In this document: one piece after another, positions 47,432 to 58,250 of the stretch
Layout of the letters: each line of letters starts with the position of its first letter
How positions within the stretch are numbered: position 1 is the first letter of the stretch
From: Platerodrilus igneus
Taxonomy: Eukaryota; Arthropoda; Insecta; Coleoptera; Lycidae
DNA: 64,000 nt
NCBI GenBank assembly: GCA_036346225.1
Contig: JARFIW010000831.1
Location: forward strand, 2,542,001-2,606,000
Direction: 5' to 3'
Position numbers and translations under genes: made by a program
Notes under the pieces: model-generated
Database searches by the model: none
What the model was told of the DNA's origin: nothing
Seen by the model: the letters and a program-made list of their open reading frames with translations, nothing else

Positions 47432-48110
47432 AGCAGCCTGTGGCTGCCAAGTTCCGCCAACACTTGAACATTTGCCGATTTAATATTTTTTCCAATATAT
47501 CTTTTCGCACAGCCAACATTAGTTGCAGATATTTCACATCAACACCTGTAGTTGTTTATATAATCGTCATATTTATCTGTGCTTATTTTTTCATCATTAA
47601 GTTTTTCGTCTGAAAACTAGTTGGGCACGTACCTCTACTTATTTATATTCTGAGCTAGCTTACACAGTTTCCTGAAATTCTCACACAGCCTATATACAGC
47701 TAAGTTCCTCTTCTATTGTTTTCTAATTATATGCCCTATTTCACCGAAATTCAAGTGGTGTGTGAAGAGGGTTAAGCAGCCTGTTGTTGCCAAGATTCCC
47801 CAACACTTAATTAATAGTTTTCCAGTAAATCCTTTCACACAATTAACATTGTTTGAGAATATTGCCCAACCAATTCTTGCAGTTGCTTATAATAATTATC
47901 AAGTTTAAGTACGGTTATTTTTTTCGTCATTAGTTTTTCCATTTTGCGGCTGATTGGAAGCGTACCTCCATTGATTTCTATTCTGAGCTAGCCTACACAT
48001 TTCCCTGAAGTTCCGACAGACTACATATTTCACTATCTGTGTGCAGTAGTCTAACCTAGATTTATCTCTCCTCTTTTTCCCATCTCTGCTTCTAATATAT
48101 TCCACACTAT
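47432..48110 (-). repeat. Tandem ~340-bp repeat overlapping RTE-like 3' end
   Basis: Copies at about 47432-47770 and 47776-48110 share CAGCCTGT(G/T)G(C/T)TGCCAAG, CCAACACTT, TTGCAG/GTAGTTG, a TTTTTC(A/G)TCATTA block, TTCTATTCTGAGCTAGC and CCTGAA(A/G)TTC. The TTCTGAGCTAGCCTACAC-ATTTCCCTGAA part is the LINE 3' end (compare 57250-57300), so a fragment consisting of LINE tail plus flanking sequence has been duplicated in tandem. Confidence 0.7.
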
Positions 48111-50585
48111 TCCCTCATGCAGTAGTATGTGGCCTATCATCTTATCTCTCCTATTTTTTACCATTTCCACATATTTATTTTTCCCCTAACATTTTTAGCA
48201 CTTCTTTGTTCTTAACTTTGTCTGTCCATGATATCTTCATCATACATATGTAGCACCACATTTCTTCTACCTTTTTCTTGTCCTCTTCTCCTACTGTCCA
48301 GGCTTCACAGCCGTACAGTGCTGTGCTCCACACATATGTTTTAAGCATTTTTTTCCTTGTTTCTATGTTTGTTGTCTTTGAACACAGTAGTTGCTTTTTC
48401 TTAAATGTAGCACGAACTTGTGCTAATCTTTGCTTTATATCTTTTGTGCTTTTCCCAGCTTGCATTATTTGGCTTCCTAGGTAGCAGAATTCTTTAACCT
48501 CTTGTAAGTTCTCGTTAACTATTTGTATTCTTGTTTTTGATTTATTTTCCCCTCCTTTGCATACTAGTATTTTAGTTTTATTTTTGTTAATTTTCATACC
48601 GTATCTCTCTGTTAGAACCACTTCCACTTCTTTAAGAGCAGCTTCTAACTCTTCTCTACTAGATGCTAATACTGCTATATCATCTGCAAATCTAAGCATA
48701 TCAATTTTTTTTCCCTGCATAGTAATTCCAAATGTCTTCCTGCATTTGACAGTATTCATTGCCTATTTAATGTACAAGTTAAAAATTAATGGGGATAGGG
48801 CACATCCCTGTCTCACCCCTTTCCTAATGTTTACTTCTCTACGTTCCTGTTCTAATTTTGCTGTTTGCTCTTTGTATAAGCTGTGTACTATTCGTCTATC
48901 CCTATAACTCATACCAATCTTTTTGAGTATTTCAAACATTTTTTTCCATTTTACTTTGTCAAATGCTTTTTACAGATTTACAAACCCTATATACATGCTT
49001 TTCCCTTTTTCTATTGTTTTCTCCATTATCACTCTCGGAGCTAAAATAGCCTACCGTGTTTCCAAGTTTTGTCTAAACCCAAATTCATCTTCTAGTATTT
49101 CTTCAGCTCCTTTTTCCATTCGTCTTTGTACAATTCTAATTAATATTTTTGACACGTGTGCTGTCAAACTTATGGTTTGAAAATTTTCACGTCTATCCGC
49201 GCCTTTCTTTTTTTGTATAGTTATTATGATGTTACGTTTGAAATCTTTGAGTATCTCTCCTGTCTCATAGATATAGCTTACAAGTTGGAAGAGACGTTCT
49301 GTTACTGCTTGTACAGCAACTTTTAGAGTTTCTGCTTGCCCCTTATCTGTACCCGGCACCTTACCATTTTTCAGACCCTTTAATGCTAATTCAAACTCAT
49401 CTCTAAATATAGATATCCCAGGTCATCCTTTTCAATGTCTGATTCCTGTTCTAATGCTGTTAATTCGTCTCTTGCATATAAATTCCCTATATATTCTTGC
49501 CATATACCCACTTTCTCTACATTTTCTATAATGATGTTTCCTCCCATGTCCTTTATATTTTTGCTATACTGTTGTACATCCCTAAAATAGATTCTAATTA
49601 GTTTGTATGCTCACCTGTCTTTCCTATTTCCATCTTAGTTTGTTCCTCTTTGCGATTTTCATCAATCCATCGTTCTTTAGCTTTCCTGCATTTGCAAATA
49701 ATTTATGGCTTTGTATCTGTTTTCCTGTTTCGTCTGATTTATTTTTGTTTTCCGTCTTTCTTCTATTAAATTCAGGACATCCTTTGTTATCCATGGTTTC
49801 TTATTTTCTTTTTGTGTATGCCCCAGAATATCTCTGGCCGCCATGTTTAAGCTAAATCTAATATTCCATTCTGTTTCTAGTTCCTTAGGATCAGATATTT
49901 TTGCGATATCTTTCAGCAATTTATTTTACTTTTTTCGAATCTTTCTTGGATATCTTTATCTTTTAGTTTCTCACAATCAAAGTGCCTTTTTCTGTTTCTT
50001 TTTTCAAATTTTTAAATTTAAGTGCGACCTTTATAATTACGATGTGGTCAGTGTCTATATCTGATTCTGGGTAGCTTCTACAGTTTTTACTTGATTCCTA
50101 AACCGTTGTCTAACAAGAATGTAATCTATTTGATATCCTCCTATATCTCCTGGCATCTTCCACGTGTATCGTCTTCTAGCATGATGTTGAAGTAATGTGT
50201 TTGTGATGATTAAATTTTTCTTGTCACAAAATTCTACCAGTCTATTTCCCCTGTTGTTTCTCGTGCCTAAACCAAATAAACCTACTACTGCTCCTTCCCT
50301 AGCCTTAGCTACCAGTGCATTTAAAGCCCATGTAATTATTAAATTTTCATGTCCTTTTATGTATCTTAATATGTCTTTGATATCTTTGTAGATAGCTTCT
50401 ACCTCTTCATCACTGTAGCTAGAAGTGGGCATGTATACTTGTATAATTACTGTGTTTATCGGTTTAGATTCTAATCTAACCATGAATACTCTCTCGTTCT
50501 TTTGTAATTTTCTACACAGTATCCTATCTTTTTTCGCTCCAACTCGCAAAATGTTCCCGACTCTTATTCTGATTTCTGATTGCAT
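48000..50585 (-). pseudogene. RTE-like endonuclease-reverse transcriptase, copy 2
   Basis: Endonuclease frame 50585-50055: INTVIIQVYMPTSSYSDEEV, ENLIITWALNALVAKAREG (catalytic GDFN-type motif degraded), NRLVEFCDKKNLIITNTL, YTWKMPGDIGGYQIDYILVR. A linker with RKPWITKDVLNLIEERRK-like sequence follows near 49800. Reverse transcriptase: SLTAHVSKILIRIVQRRMEK near 49150, KGVRQGCALSPLIFNLY near 48830-48780, then an open 194-codon frame (48759-48175) with motif C LRFADDIAVLASSREELEAA, KINKNKTKILVCKGG, CYLGSQIMQAGKSTKDIKQR and STALYGCEAWTVGEEDKKKV. The C-terminus continues past a stop (NRRDKMIGHILLHEG). Several shifts inactivate it, but motif C is intact. Confidence 0.87.
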
Positions 50586-50693
50586 CCTCCGAAGTAGTCC
50601 CCTACCGGAGATCTGAATGTGGGACTATTTTAACTCCGGATCCTTTTACCCCAGAGAATGCCATCATGCTTATTACAATTTAAGTACACTGTG

Positions 50694-51013
50694 TACTTGG
50701 GAGGGCGGCTCCGTGGCACTGTGGTATGTGTGTGACTACTACGCCCAAGGTCTCGGGTTCGAATCCCAACACAGTCCGCTTGAAAAATGTTAGGCGAGCA
50801 TTTTTCACTAAAATACACCCTCGTTCGGATGAGAGGTAAAATGGAGGCCCCGTGTGTGAGTGTTGTCACGCACGTTAAAGATCCCTATCTTGCTTGGAAC
50901 AGCTAGGGTTCGGCAAAATTCCAAATTTCCAGGTAAAAAAAACTTGCTTCCTGAACAATATAATACTTTCGGGTGGAGCATTGGAAAATCACATGTTGTG
51001 TCTACTTGGGAGG
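50694..51013 (+). mobile_element. Full-length tRNA-type SINE
   Basis: A 298-bp element (50705-51002) is flanked by exact 11-bp repeats TACTTGGGAGG at 50694-50704 and 51003-51013. It begins GCGGCTCCGTGGCACTGTGG (pol III box A region) and has a perfect box B, GGTTCGAATCC, at about 50756-50766. The body contains TTGAAAAATGTTAGGCGAG and CACGTTAAAGATCCCTA. The tail ends ACATGTTGTGTC with no poly(A). Copies lie at 5689-5939 and from 63879. It sits inside the 5' region of RTE copy 2, where copy 1 has no SINE, so it is younger than that LINE insertion. Confidence 0.9.
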
Positions 51014-51817
51014 TACTGTGGTGGTTTCCCATTGCCTTCCACATCGCAGTAGTGTGTCTTAGACTGCCATACAGACCCCTATGGTCTCTGCCAATCTACG
51101 TACCGAAAGAGCCGCTGCCCTCTTTCGAGGACCTGTCTTAGTCTGGTTCATCACTAACGACCCTACTACTGTGGTTGGACCTGTAGTTTAGCTCTTTAGT
51201 TTATTAGAACACGCAAGACATTTCACCTTTTCTAGTAATCTAGAACTTCGGCAAGGTGCAGGTCCATTCGAAATGGTCGTTTTCCTTATAACAAAAATAA
51301 AGTATAAATTAGTTGACGAAACGCCTTTGAATCATACAATACAGCCAGAGTCAACTGGATGAATCCATATCAAGTGAACCAAAGGAAATTACCTCATTAT
51401 TTTATATAAGCTTAGACGTTGTCCTTTTTTTGTACTAGTTAAAAGAATTTTTTTATCTCATGCCGTTTTCGATAGACAAATTTTTAAATTTGCATAAAAA
51501 CATTAAATTTGAGCAAAAATGGTTTTATATTTATAGAAATATCTCAGCTTAGGATAAAGCTAGGTGATTGAAATAAACGTCTTCAGAATATTACAATCTT
51601 TAATTTGATATCTTACAAAGATGTGTTTAAAGCATTAATATTCTTCATCTACAAACTCAAAATTTTGAATGACGATTCCAAAAAAACAATATAAATAAAA
51701 ATTGTCAACATATTCTTAATTGTTTCTTTAGTGTTTGTTGATAAACCTATAAACATTCAAGTTGATATCTCAGTGCAAACCTATTAAAAAAAATAATTTT
51801 CATCAGAGAGACACTAA

Positions 51818-54174
51818 CTAGGATTGGTTAGTTTGTTGCTTTACTAAAATCAATACTCTTACTGCTATTTTGTCAGATGTGTTCAGGTAAATGTATACAG
51901 CAAAATCTTTACTGTGAAATTTAAGTCTAGTATGCAGGCTCCTTGCAACAGCGACCATTTGTTTTTGTGGTAAGGTGTAAGTCCGCCCAGTTATAGTTGT
52001 TGGGTCATCTTTAGTTAGTATTTGATTCTTGTGCACTCTCAAAATGTCTGGGTTTCTTGGGAACACAAACGATAGAGCTGTGCTCGAAGGATGCAAAAAG
52101 GTTACATGCACCTCTTCATTTTCTCGGTTCTTTGACAAGCCACCAACGCTGATCATATTCACATATTACATAATTATTGTTATCTTCCATTATTAATGTT
52201 GCACCACCTTCAACTACTTTGTGAACAGAACCTTCGTTTGTCAATGAATAAATCTTGGTTTTCACTTTTGTTTCATTGTACAGAATAGAAGTGTGGTCGT
52301 GTTGTGTGCCTTTTATTGGTTCAGCTTCTTGTAGGTGGGGTTTCAGTAAATTTTCTTCTTCGGTGTAGTTTTTATGTGCACGGTGCATAAACTGTATGTT
52401 GGAATATTTTCCTTACTCCAGTTAAAAAGCTGTATTTTGTCCAAGTATGGTATTTGCAAACTGGCTCTTGCTGCAAGTCGTTTGAACACACCCCCAGGCC
52501 ATAACAAACTCCTTTCCCATGAGCTGCGGCAAAAGGTGCCATTCAATTTCCAATTTGAAATCGCTTTCATGATGGCAGATATTAATGAAAAATTGTTTTG
52601 TTGTTTTGGGCTTTGAACCATCACAAAAGTAAAATATCTTGTACAAGGAAGGTAGAACATTAGCTGTCAGATAGGAAATCAGTCTCTTTATAAACAAGTG
52701 AACTGCTACTGTATCAAGATGTAAGTATTCAGAAATAATTACAAAACTTTTATATTTTATAATTGCTTGCTCATTGTAGCGTACTGCAAAAGTATGTACA
52801 GTTGCTTGATTGTTATTGCAATGAAATATTATGCCTCATTTTGAACAACAAAGGAATAGTTCTCACACAAGTCTAAACTGAAGGCAGTTTCATTTTCTCT
52901 TGTTTTCCTTGAGATGACTGTAGTATTTTGATTGTTGGCAGACTATGAATGAGCATTTTTTAAGTAGAATGAGCTGTTCGCAAAAGCAATCCACAGTCTT
53001 CAGCAATTTTTGTAACAGCCTAAAATTGCATCTGTCATCCGAAATTCACTCTTTATATATAATATTTTCTACCATAGCCTCTCTTCAAAGTGACTCAAGA
53101 AGTATTTCTTTTAAAACATGTATTCCATGTAGTATTTTTACAAACATAGGAAAACAGAGTTTTGACTGAGCACATTATTATCTGTAACATGCCTACTTTA
53201 TAATCGCTAAGATTGATACTTTTATCTCTTTCAGCTTTCCTCTAACAGCCATAAGTTGTACGTTCTGGTGTGTAATACATACACAAACTGAGTGGGTTCC
53301 ACTACCACCTACTAATACATAGTTTTTTGACGGCAGCTTAGCAAATTTAGAAAACCTTATTTTGTCTGGTGAATATTCATTCTTAAAAAGTTCGTATGCT
53401 TCTTTCGAAAGCATTAAAACTAGTATCTTTTAAACATGAGTTCTTTTATCACTGATTTTCATTGATACATAGTCTTTTTTTACCAGGAATAATTCGACTT
53501 ACAACATCACTGTTATAAAATTGTTTAACCTTATCAACTACAGATTGTTGGAATGTTTTGCCAGACTTTGGATCAGGAATAGACATTATACCTTTTTCTT
53601 TAACTAAGGCTTTTTTTTCCTGGTATTCTAGTACGTACAATGAACTCATTTTGTATCCTTTTACATGTCCAACTCTTAGGAAGTGTAGTTAAAATAATGA
53701 ACTGTTCATTCTCACTTTCAGTTTTTCTTTCAGTTATTCAAGAATTTCTGAATCTGGATCATCTCTTCTTTCACTTTCAACTTCTGCACCCATCAATTCC
53801 TGAGTTACTTTTTTTAGTTACCTTCAGTAGCCTTCTTTGGCAATAACCTGGAAAGTGCATTCGCTTTTTTACTATTGGAAATTTTTCAATGTTTGAAAGA
53901 GATTTGTTTAGATAGTCGAGTGCTACTGAACTAGTAAAATTTTTATTCATCTGTGGAGGCTCTGCTGAGGTTTCTAAATTTTTTGGTTTTTTGGAAGTTG
54001 TTTTCTGCAGCTGTCGCAAATTTTCTTTCCTACTTTTATCTCAGAGTTTACTTTAAACATCCACTTCTGGATTGGCCAAATACTTTTCATAAATCAGTGA
54101 ACACTTTTTCAAATGGGTTGCAACAATGTACGTCAAAAGTCATGTCTACATTTGTATTACTTGTACTAACCATT
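51818..54174 (-). pseudogene. Uncharacterised transposase-like protein, frameshifted
   Basis: Pieces in order from 54174: DVHCCNPFEKVFTDL (Cys-rich start); LDYLNKSLSNIEKFPIVKKR; TTLPKSWTCKRIQNEF; ALVKEKGIMSIPDPKSGKTF; FYNSDVVSRIIPGKK; FSKFAKLPSKNYVL-GGSGTHSVCVC; SLDLCENYSFVVQNEA; HLDTVAVHLFIKRLISYL; IFYFCDGSKP; ICHHESDFKLEIEWHL; VFKRLAARASLQIPYLD; YVICEYDQRWWLVKEPR; EVHVTFLHPSSTALSFVFPR; PTTITGRTYTLPQ. I know this order from unnamed multi-copy proteins of arthropods and cnidarians, usually with SHGKG.CDG.GG after EWH. D (LDLCEN), D (FCDG) and E (EIEWH) could form an RNase H-type centre; that is inference. About 650-700 codons are broken by stops and shifts. Confidence 0.7.
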
Positions 54175-54573
54175 TTTTTCTAAATTAAGTAACTGTTTCA
54201 CTTTAAAATGTTTAAATTTAAAATTAACTGCTCTAAAACAATGCACTGAGTTCATGGTAGGCCTAGGCCTATATCAACAAATATGCACTAATTAACTTAG
54301 TTGTTAATGGAAGATGTATAATACTATACCATGTTAAAAATGTTTAAATCCTGATTAAAGTTATAGCCCTGGAGGGGCGTAACTTCCTCCACGTAATTAA
54401 TTAAGTAAGCGGTGGATTAAACAATTTAGTGTAAAGAAATTATCAGGATACAATATTGCGGGACTAAATTGGAAAGCGATAAGGCGGTTGTAATCTGGCT
54501 GTCTTGTACAAGTTACAGTATAAATGTTTAATGTTAATTAAGGGCACAAATTTATATAAACAAAAGTCAAAAA

Positions 54574-54860
54574 CTCACCAGAACTTCTTGGCATTCGGTG
54601 CTATAGGTGATTTCGGCACGCACAATCTACGGTTAACACACAGTTGCGGTTTATGTTATATTTATAAGCGGTAAAACAAAAGTTTAGGCACTTCTTGAGT
54701 ACTCTGCGGTCACACACGATCCACGTTTTCTATATTAATGCACTCTTGCGAACCAGGTGTTCGTTACAAGATAAATGTGGTTCTATCTATCGCGCACTAT
54801 CAGTGTTTACTTCGAATGCACAACGATACTTTTGGCGCGAACTAAGGCACTTATAATTTA
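54574..54860 (-). promoter_or_regulatory. Likely promoter and 5' exon of the candidate transposase gene
   Basis: On the minus strand a consensus splice donor (TTCTG|GTGAGTTT, near 54579) ends a GC-richer stretch (54580-54860) lying between the right terminal repeat and the coding region. This fits a 5' untranslated exon with a roughly 400-bp intron before the first coding piece. No TATA box is evident. It is inferred from position and the splice signal. Confidence 0.35.
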
Positions 54861-55779
54861 ACCATAAGTCGCCGAACCAAGCCCTGTAAATTTTATGAAA
54901 ATTCATTATAAAAATAGTAAAGAAAATCTATTGAGCAAGTTGGTCTTGTATACATTTGCTAAAAGAAGAATTAATGTGAGTTTAAGATTAATATTTTAGG
55001 GGAGTTCTTTTTTAACTTTTTATGTCAAAAGCTAATGTAAGCCATTGAAATAGCTATTAGCTCTACAGTACCTGAATTAGTAATTTCGGTATGATGATTT
55101 ACATCGCACTTTAAAAGAATACATTAAAAATGCATTTGTTGGATTCTCCAAATAATTTTATTTTCTTTTTTTACTAGGATCCCACTGAGATCCCAACTTC
55201 AGTTTTTGTAGGTTTGTAAATAAGCACTTAAGACATACTTAGAAATTTTTTGAAAATTTTTATTCATATTGTTTTTTGGAATCGTCTTTCAAAATCTCGA
55301 GTGTGTAGATAAAATATAGTAATGCTTCAAACACATCCTTGTATCGATTTTTCCTAAATTTAAAAATAAATTAAAACTTTCTATATGACATAAATTCATA
55401 ATTTAATATACCTACTACAGTAGTATTTAAACAAAACAAAAGAAATAAAATATTGGCTGAGGTCTGGTACAAAATTAATTCAGATTTGCATCACTTGATA
55501 TGGATTGACCAAAAGGCTTGTCTTTCAGTATGCATTATGGTTGGAATGTTCATGTTCAAAACATTAACTCCCGATTTTGTGTGAGTATAGTATTTAATTC
55601 CATTTCTGAACGGACCTTCCCCTTAAGAAGTTCTAGAATATATTAAAACAGTAATCATTTGAAAAATATTGTAAGACCTGCATTTTTTTTTGTTAATAAT
55701 TAGTTTTTAGACACTCTAGCACAGTTTAAAACATTTTGCAATGATTTTCCAGCAGGGTGCTAAAATACATCATAACCGA

Positions 55780-57326
55780 ATTCTGTGACAAAAACAAATT
55801 TAACCATCACAAACACATTATTTCAACATCATGCTTTACTTTGAGAAACTAAAAGATAAAGATATGCACACAAGATTTGAGAAAAGTGAAACAAAATCCT
55901 GAAAAGCATCGGGAAAATTTCTTATACTGAAGAAGTAGAAACAGAATGAAATAACATTAAATTCAGCTTAGACATAGCGGCCAGAAATATTCTGGAGTAT
56001 AAACAAAAAGAAAATAAAAAAACATGGATAACAAATGATATTCTGAATTTAATAGAAGAAAGACGAAAATACAAAAATAGAACAGATGTAACTGGAAAAC
56101 AGAGATACAAAGCCATTGAAATTCTGGTGAAATTTGTAAGCTCTGGAAAAATTTTAATTGTCAGAAATTAATTATTTGTGGTGATTTTAATGTTCATTTT
56201 GGATCCAATGTTGAGAAGTCTACTACCACATGGAAACATGGTAGACAACTTTAGCTTTAAATATCATAATGGAGAAAACAATAGAAAATGAGAAAATGTA
56301 TATGTAAGGTTTGTAGATCTGGAAAAAGCATTCGAAAAAATGTTCAAAATACTCAAAAAATTGGAATGAGATATAGGGATAGACGGATAGTACATAGCTT
56401 ATACACAGAACAAACTGATGTAATAGAACTAGAGCGGGTATGTAAATAAGTAAATACTGGGGTAGGGATGAGACAGGAATGTTCCTTATCTCTGTTAATT
56501 TTTAGCTTGCATATCGAAGAGGCACTAAAAACTATTAAATGCAGGAAGATATTTGGAATTATGATGATATAGACATACAGCGGTATTAGCATCTAACAAG
56601 GAAGAGATAGAAACAGCTCTTAATGAAATAGAAATAGTACTAACAGAGAGATACGGTATGAAAATTAACAAAAATAAAACTAAAGTACTAGTATGTGAAG
56701 AAGGGGTAAATAAGTCAAAACCAGAATTCAAATAGGAAACTAGAACTTACAAGAGGTTAAGGACTTCTGTTATCTAGGAAATCAAATAACACAAGATGGG
56801 AAAAGTGCAAAAGACAAAGACTAGCACAAAGCCGTACTACATTTGACAAGAAAAAGCAACTACTCTGTTCAAAGACAACAAACAGAAACAAGCAAATGAT
56901 TGCTGGAAGCATATGTGTGGAGCACAGCACTGTATGACTGTGAAACGGTGACAATAGAAGAACCGAAAAGAAAAAGGAAGACACCCTTGAAATGTGGTGC
57001 TGCAGACGTATGATGAGGATATGGACAAAGTTCAGAACAAAAAGGAACTAGATGTGGTAGGGGAAGAAGAAATATGTGGAAAACAGTAAGAAATAGGAGA
57101 GATAGGATGATAGGCCACGTACTAAGGCATGAGAGAATAGTGCGGTGTATATTAAGTAGAGAAAAGAAAGAGAAGTAGATATAGACCTAGTTTACATTAT
57201 TGCACACAGAGCGTGAAAGATATAGTCTGTGGGAATTTCAGGGAATTGTGTGGGTTAGCTCAGAATAGAAAACAATGGAGGTATCTGTCCAACCAGTTCT
57301 AAGACTGAAGACCTAATGATGATGAT
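55780..57326 (+). pseudogene. RTE-like LINE, copy 3, truncated and chimeric
   Basis: It begins within the endonuclease (EFCDKNK, 55779 on), loses most of the rest, then shows the linker (NTWITNDILNLIEERRKYKN-like, 56024-56085). Around 56118-56265 comes a foreign piece. Then FVDLEKAF (motif A, near 56311), a short RTE stretch, LTERYGMKINKNKTKVLVCE (56640-56700), and the C-terminal region. Reverse transcriptase motifs B and C are missing or scrambled. The 3' end is complete: CTGAAGACCTAATGATGATGAT ends in ATG repeats at 57313-57326, the kind of short tail typical of RTE elements. Confidence 0.8.
56118..56265 (+). pseudogene. Piece of a second LINE's endonuclease inside RTE copy 3
   Basis: In one frame the sequence includes GKNFNCQKLIICGDFNVHFG followed by SNVEKSTTTWKHGRQL. 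IICGDFNVHF is the catalytic GDFN motif of a Jockey/CR1-type endonuclease and differs from this LINE's own motif region. It lies exactly where RTE copies 1 and 2 carry unrelated linker sequence. Confidence 0.65.
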
Positions 57327-57907
57327 AGTATTTAATTATTTTCGGTTTTTTAATTCGTTATCTATGATATGATACACAGGATATTACGAGTACAACTCTA
57401 TTTATTTTAAGTACTTATGATATTATGGCTGTATTATTAGAAAAACCATAAAATGCTATGCCAGCATCTGTTTTTATTGACTTAGAATTCTAAAAGAACT
57501 TCTTGCTTATTTCTTTGAAGTTCCCGCATAAGCGAGATTACATTTAACCCATCAATGAACTCAACAGAGGAAAAGTAGTAATCAGTGGTCATATTTCTGT
57601 TAGACTCTGCAATTGGCTAAGTTTAGATAAACAGCAGGTTCAGACAACTACATTTCTTCTGAAATCTTTTGTGCACATTATTTTTATTTTGTATTTTGCA
57701 CTAGGCATGTAAATACGAAGGTCACAGTGACAACCTCTTAAAGGAAGTAGTTTCATAATTTCCCAATGTGAATAACTTCAGATAGTTAATTACAATCTTA
57801 TTGAAAACATTAGAAATAACAGCTACTCAATCCGTTCTTTTTTGTTTGTCACAGTTCTTGTTAATACTCCCTGTATGTTTGTTGTTGTTTGTTAACTATT
57901 CTTTTTG
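57327..57907. other. Short intergenic DNA
   Basis: AT-rich, no gene recognised, between the LINE tail and the Penelope-like inverted repeat. Confidence 0.35.
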
Positions 57908-58250
57908 ATCTTTATTTACGTTTCGATCCATGACCTAGGATCGTTGTCAAAATAATAAAAAAATTTAAGTTTGACATTTATGGCACAAATTGAAGATGAC
58001 TTTGATTTATTAATTTTTGATTTGAATACATTAGGTGAAAAATTAAGTTTAGAAGAATGAGTACTTTCATTTTGTGTTGCGTCTTGGGAACGGCTTTTTA
58101 AGGTAGCCAATATGCTTAACGTGAAATCAGCTGATGTCAAATTTAAAAATCTTTATTATTTTGACGATCCTAGGTCATGGATCGAAACGTAAATAAAGAT
58201 CATTTTAACAAATATAAGTGGTTTTATTCCCAAGAAAGATTAAAAAGAAC
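57908..58250. repeat. Penelope-like inverted repeat
   Basis: Arms of about 80 bp at 57908-57990 and 58128-58201 face each other. Each has, reading outward, TTTTGAC, the hairpin GATCC-TAGGTCAT-GGATC, then GAAACGTAAATAAAGATC. Beyond the right arm 58201-58250 (ATTTTAACAAATATAAGTGG and ATTCCCAAGAAAGATT) matches the unit near 10140-10190. Hairpin-GAAAC-GTAAATAAAG ends resemble Penelope-like terminal repeats. No coding part is left. Confidence 0.5.

Larger units (their letters stand above)
47935..51275 (-). mobile_element. RTE-like LINE, copy 2, near full length
   Basis: The most complete copy: 5' region (51275-50590, interrupted by a SINE at 50705-51002), endonuclease (50585-50055), reverse transcriptase and thumb (about 49430-48175), C-terminal region (48175-48000) and 3' end near 47935. 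It is about 3 kb without the SINE. The homologous 5' regions of copies 1 and 2 both start near GGACCTG(C/T)ACCTTGCC, suggesting a true 5' end. Confidence 0.85.
51362..55506 (-). mobile_element. Candidate DNA transposon with ~400-bp inverted repeats
   Basis: AATCCATATCAAGTGA at 51362-51377 recurs inverted at 55491-55506. Inside, arms of about 450 bp (51362-51810) and 370 bp (55140-55506) match in the same order: GATGTGTTT(A/G)AAGCATTA, ATCTACA(A/C)ACTC, GACGATTCCAAAAAA(A)CAATAT, TAAACCTA-type and GATATCTCAG-type blocks, with clear divergence. Between them one minus-strand gene fills 54174-51818. Together they form a 4.1-kb unit like a cut-and-paste transposon. A target duplication was not recognised. 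Confidence 0.65.

Noticed and set aside
50750..50780. Genuine tRNA gene
   Set aside because: Box A and box B are present, but the sequence cannot fold as a complete cloverleaf, has a SINE body and target duplications, and has related copies at 5689 and 63879.
57908..58201. Hammerhead ribozyme in the Penelope-like hairpin repeat
   Set aside because: GAAAC and a stem II-like hairpin are present, but the CUGANGA core reads TTGAC/TTGACAAC and no stem I pairing is evident. Kept only as a repeat.
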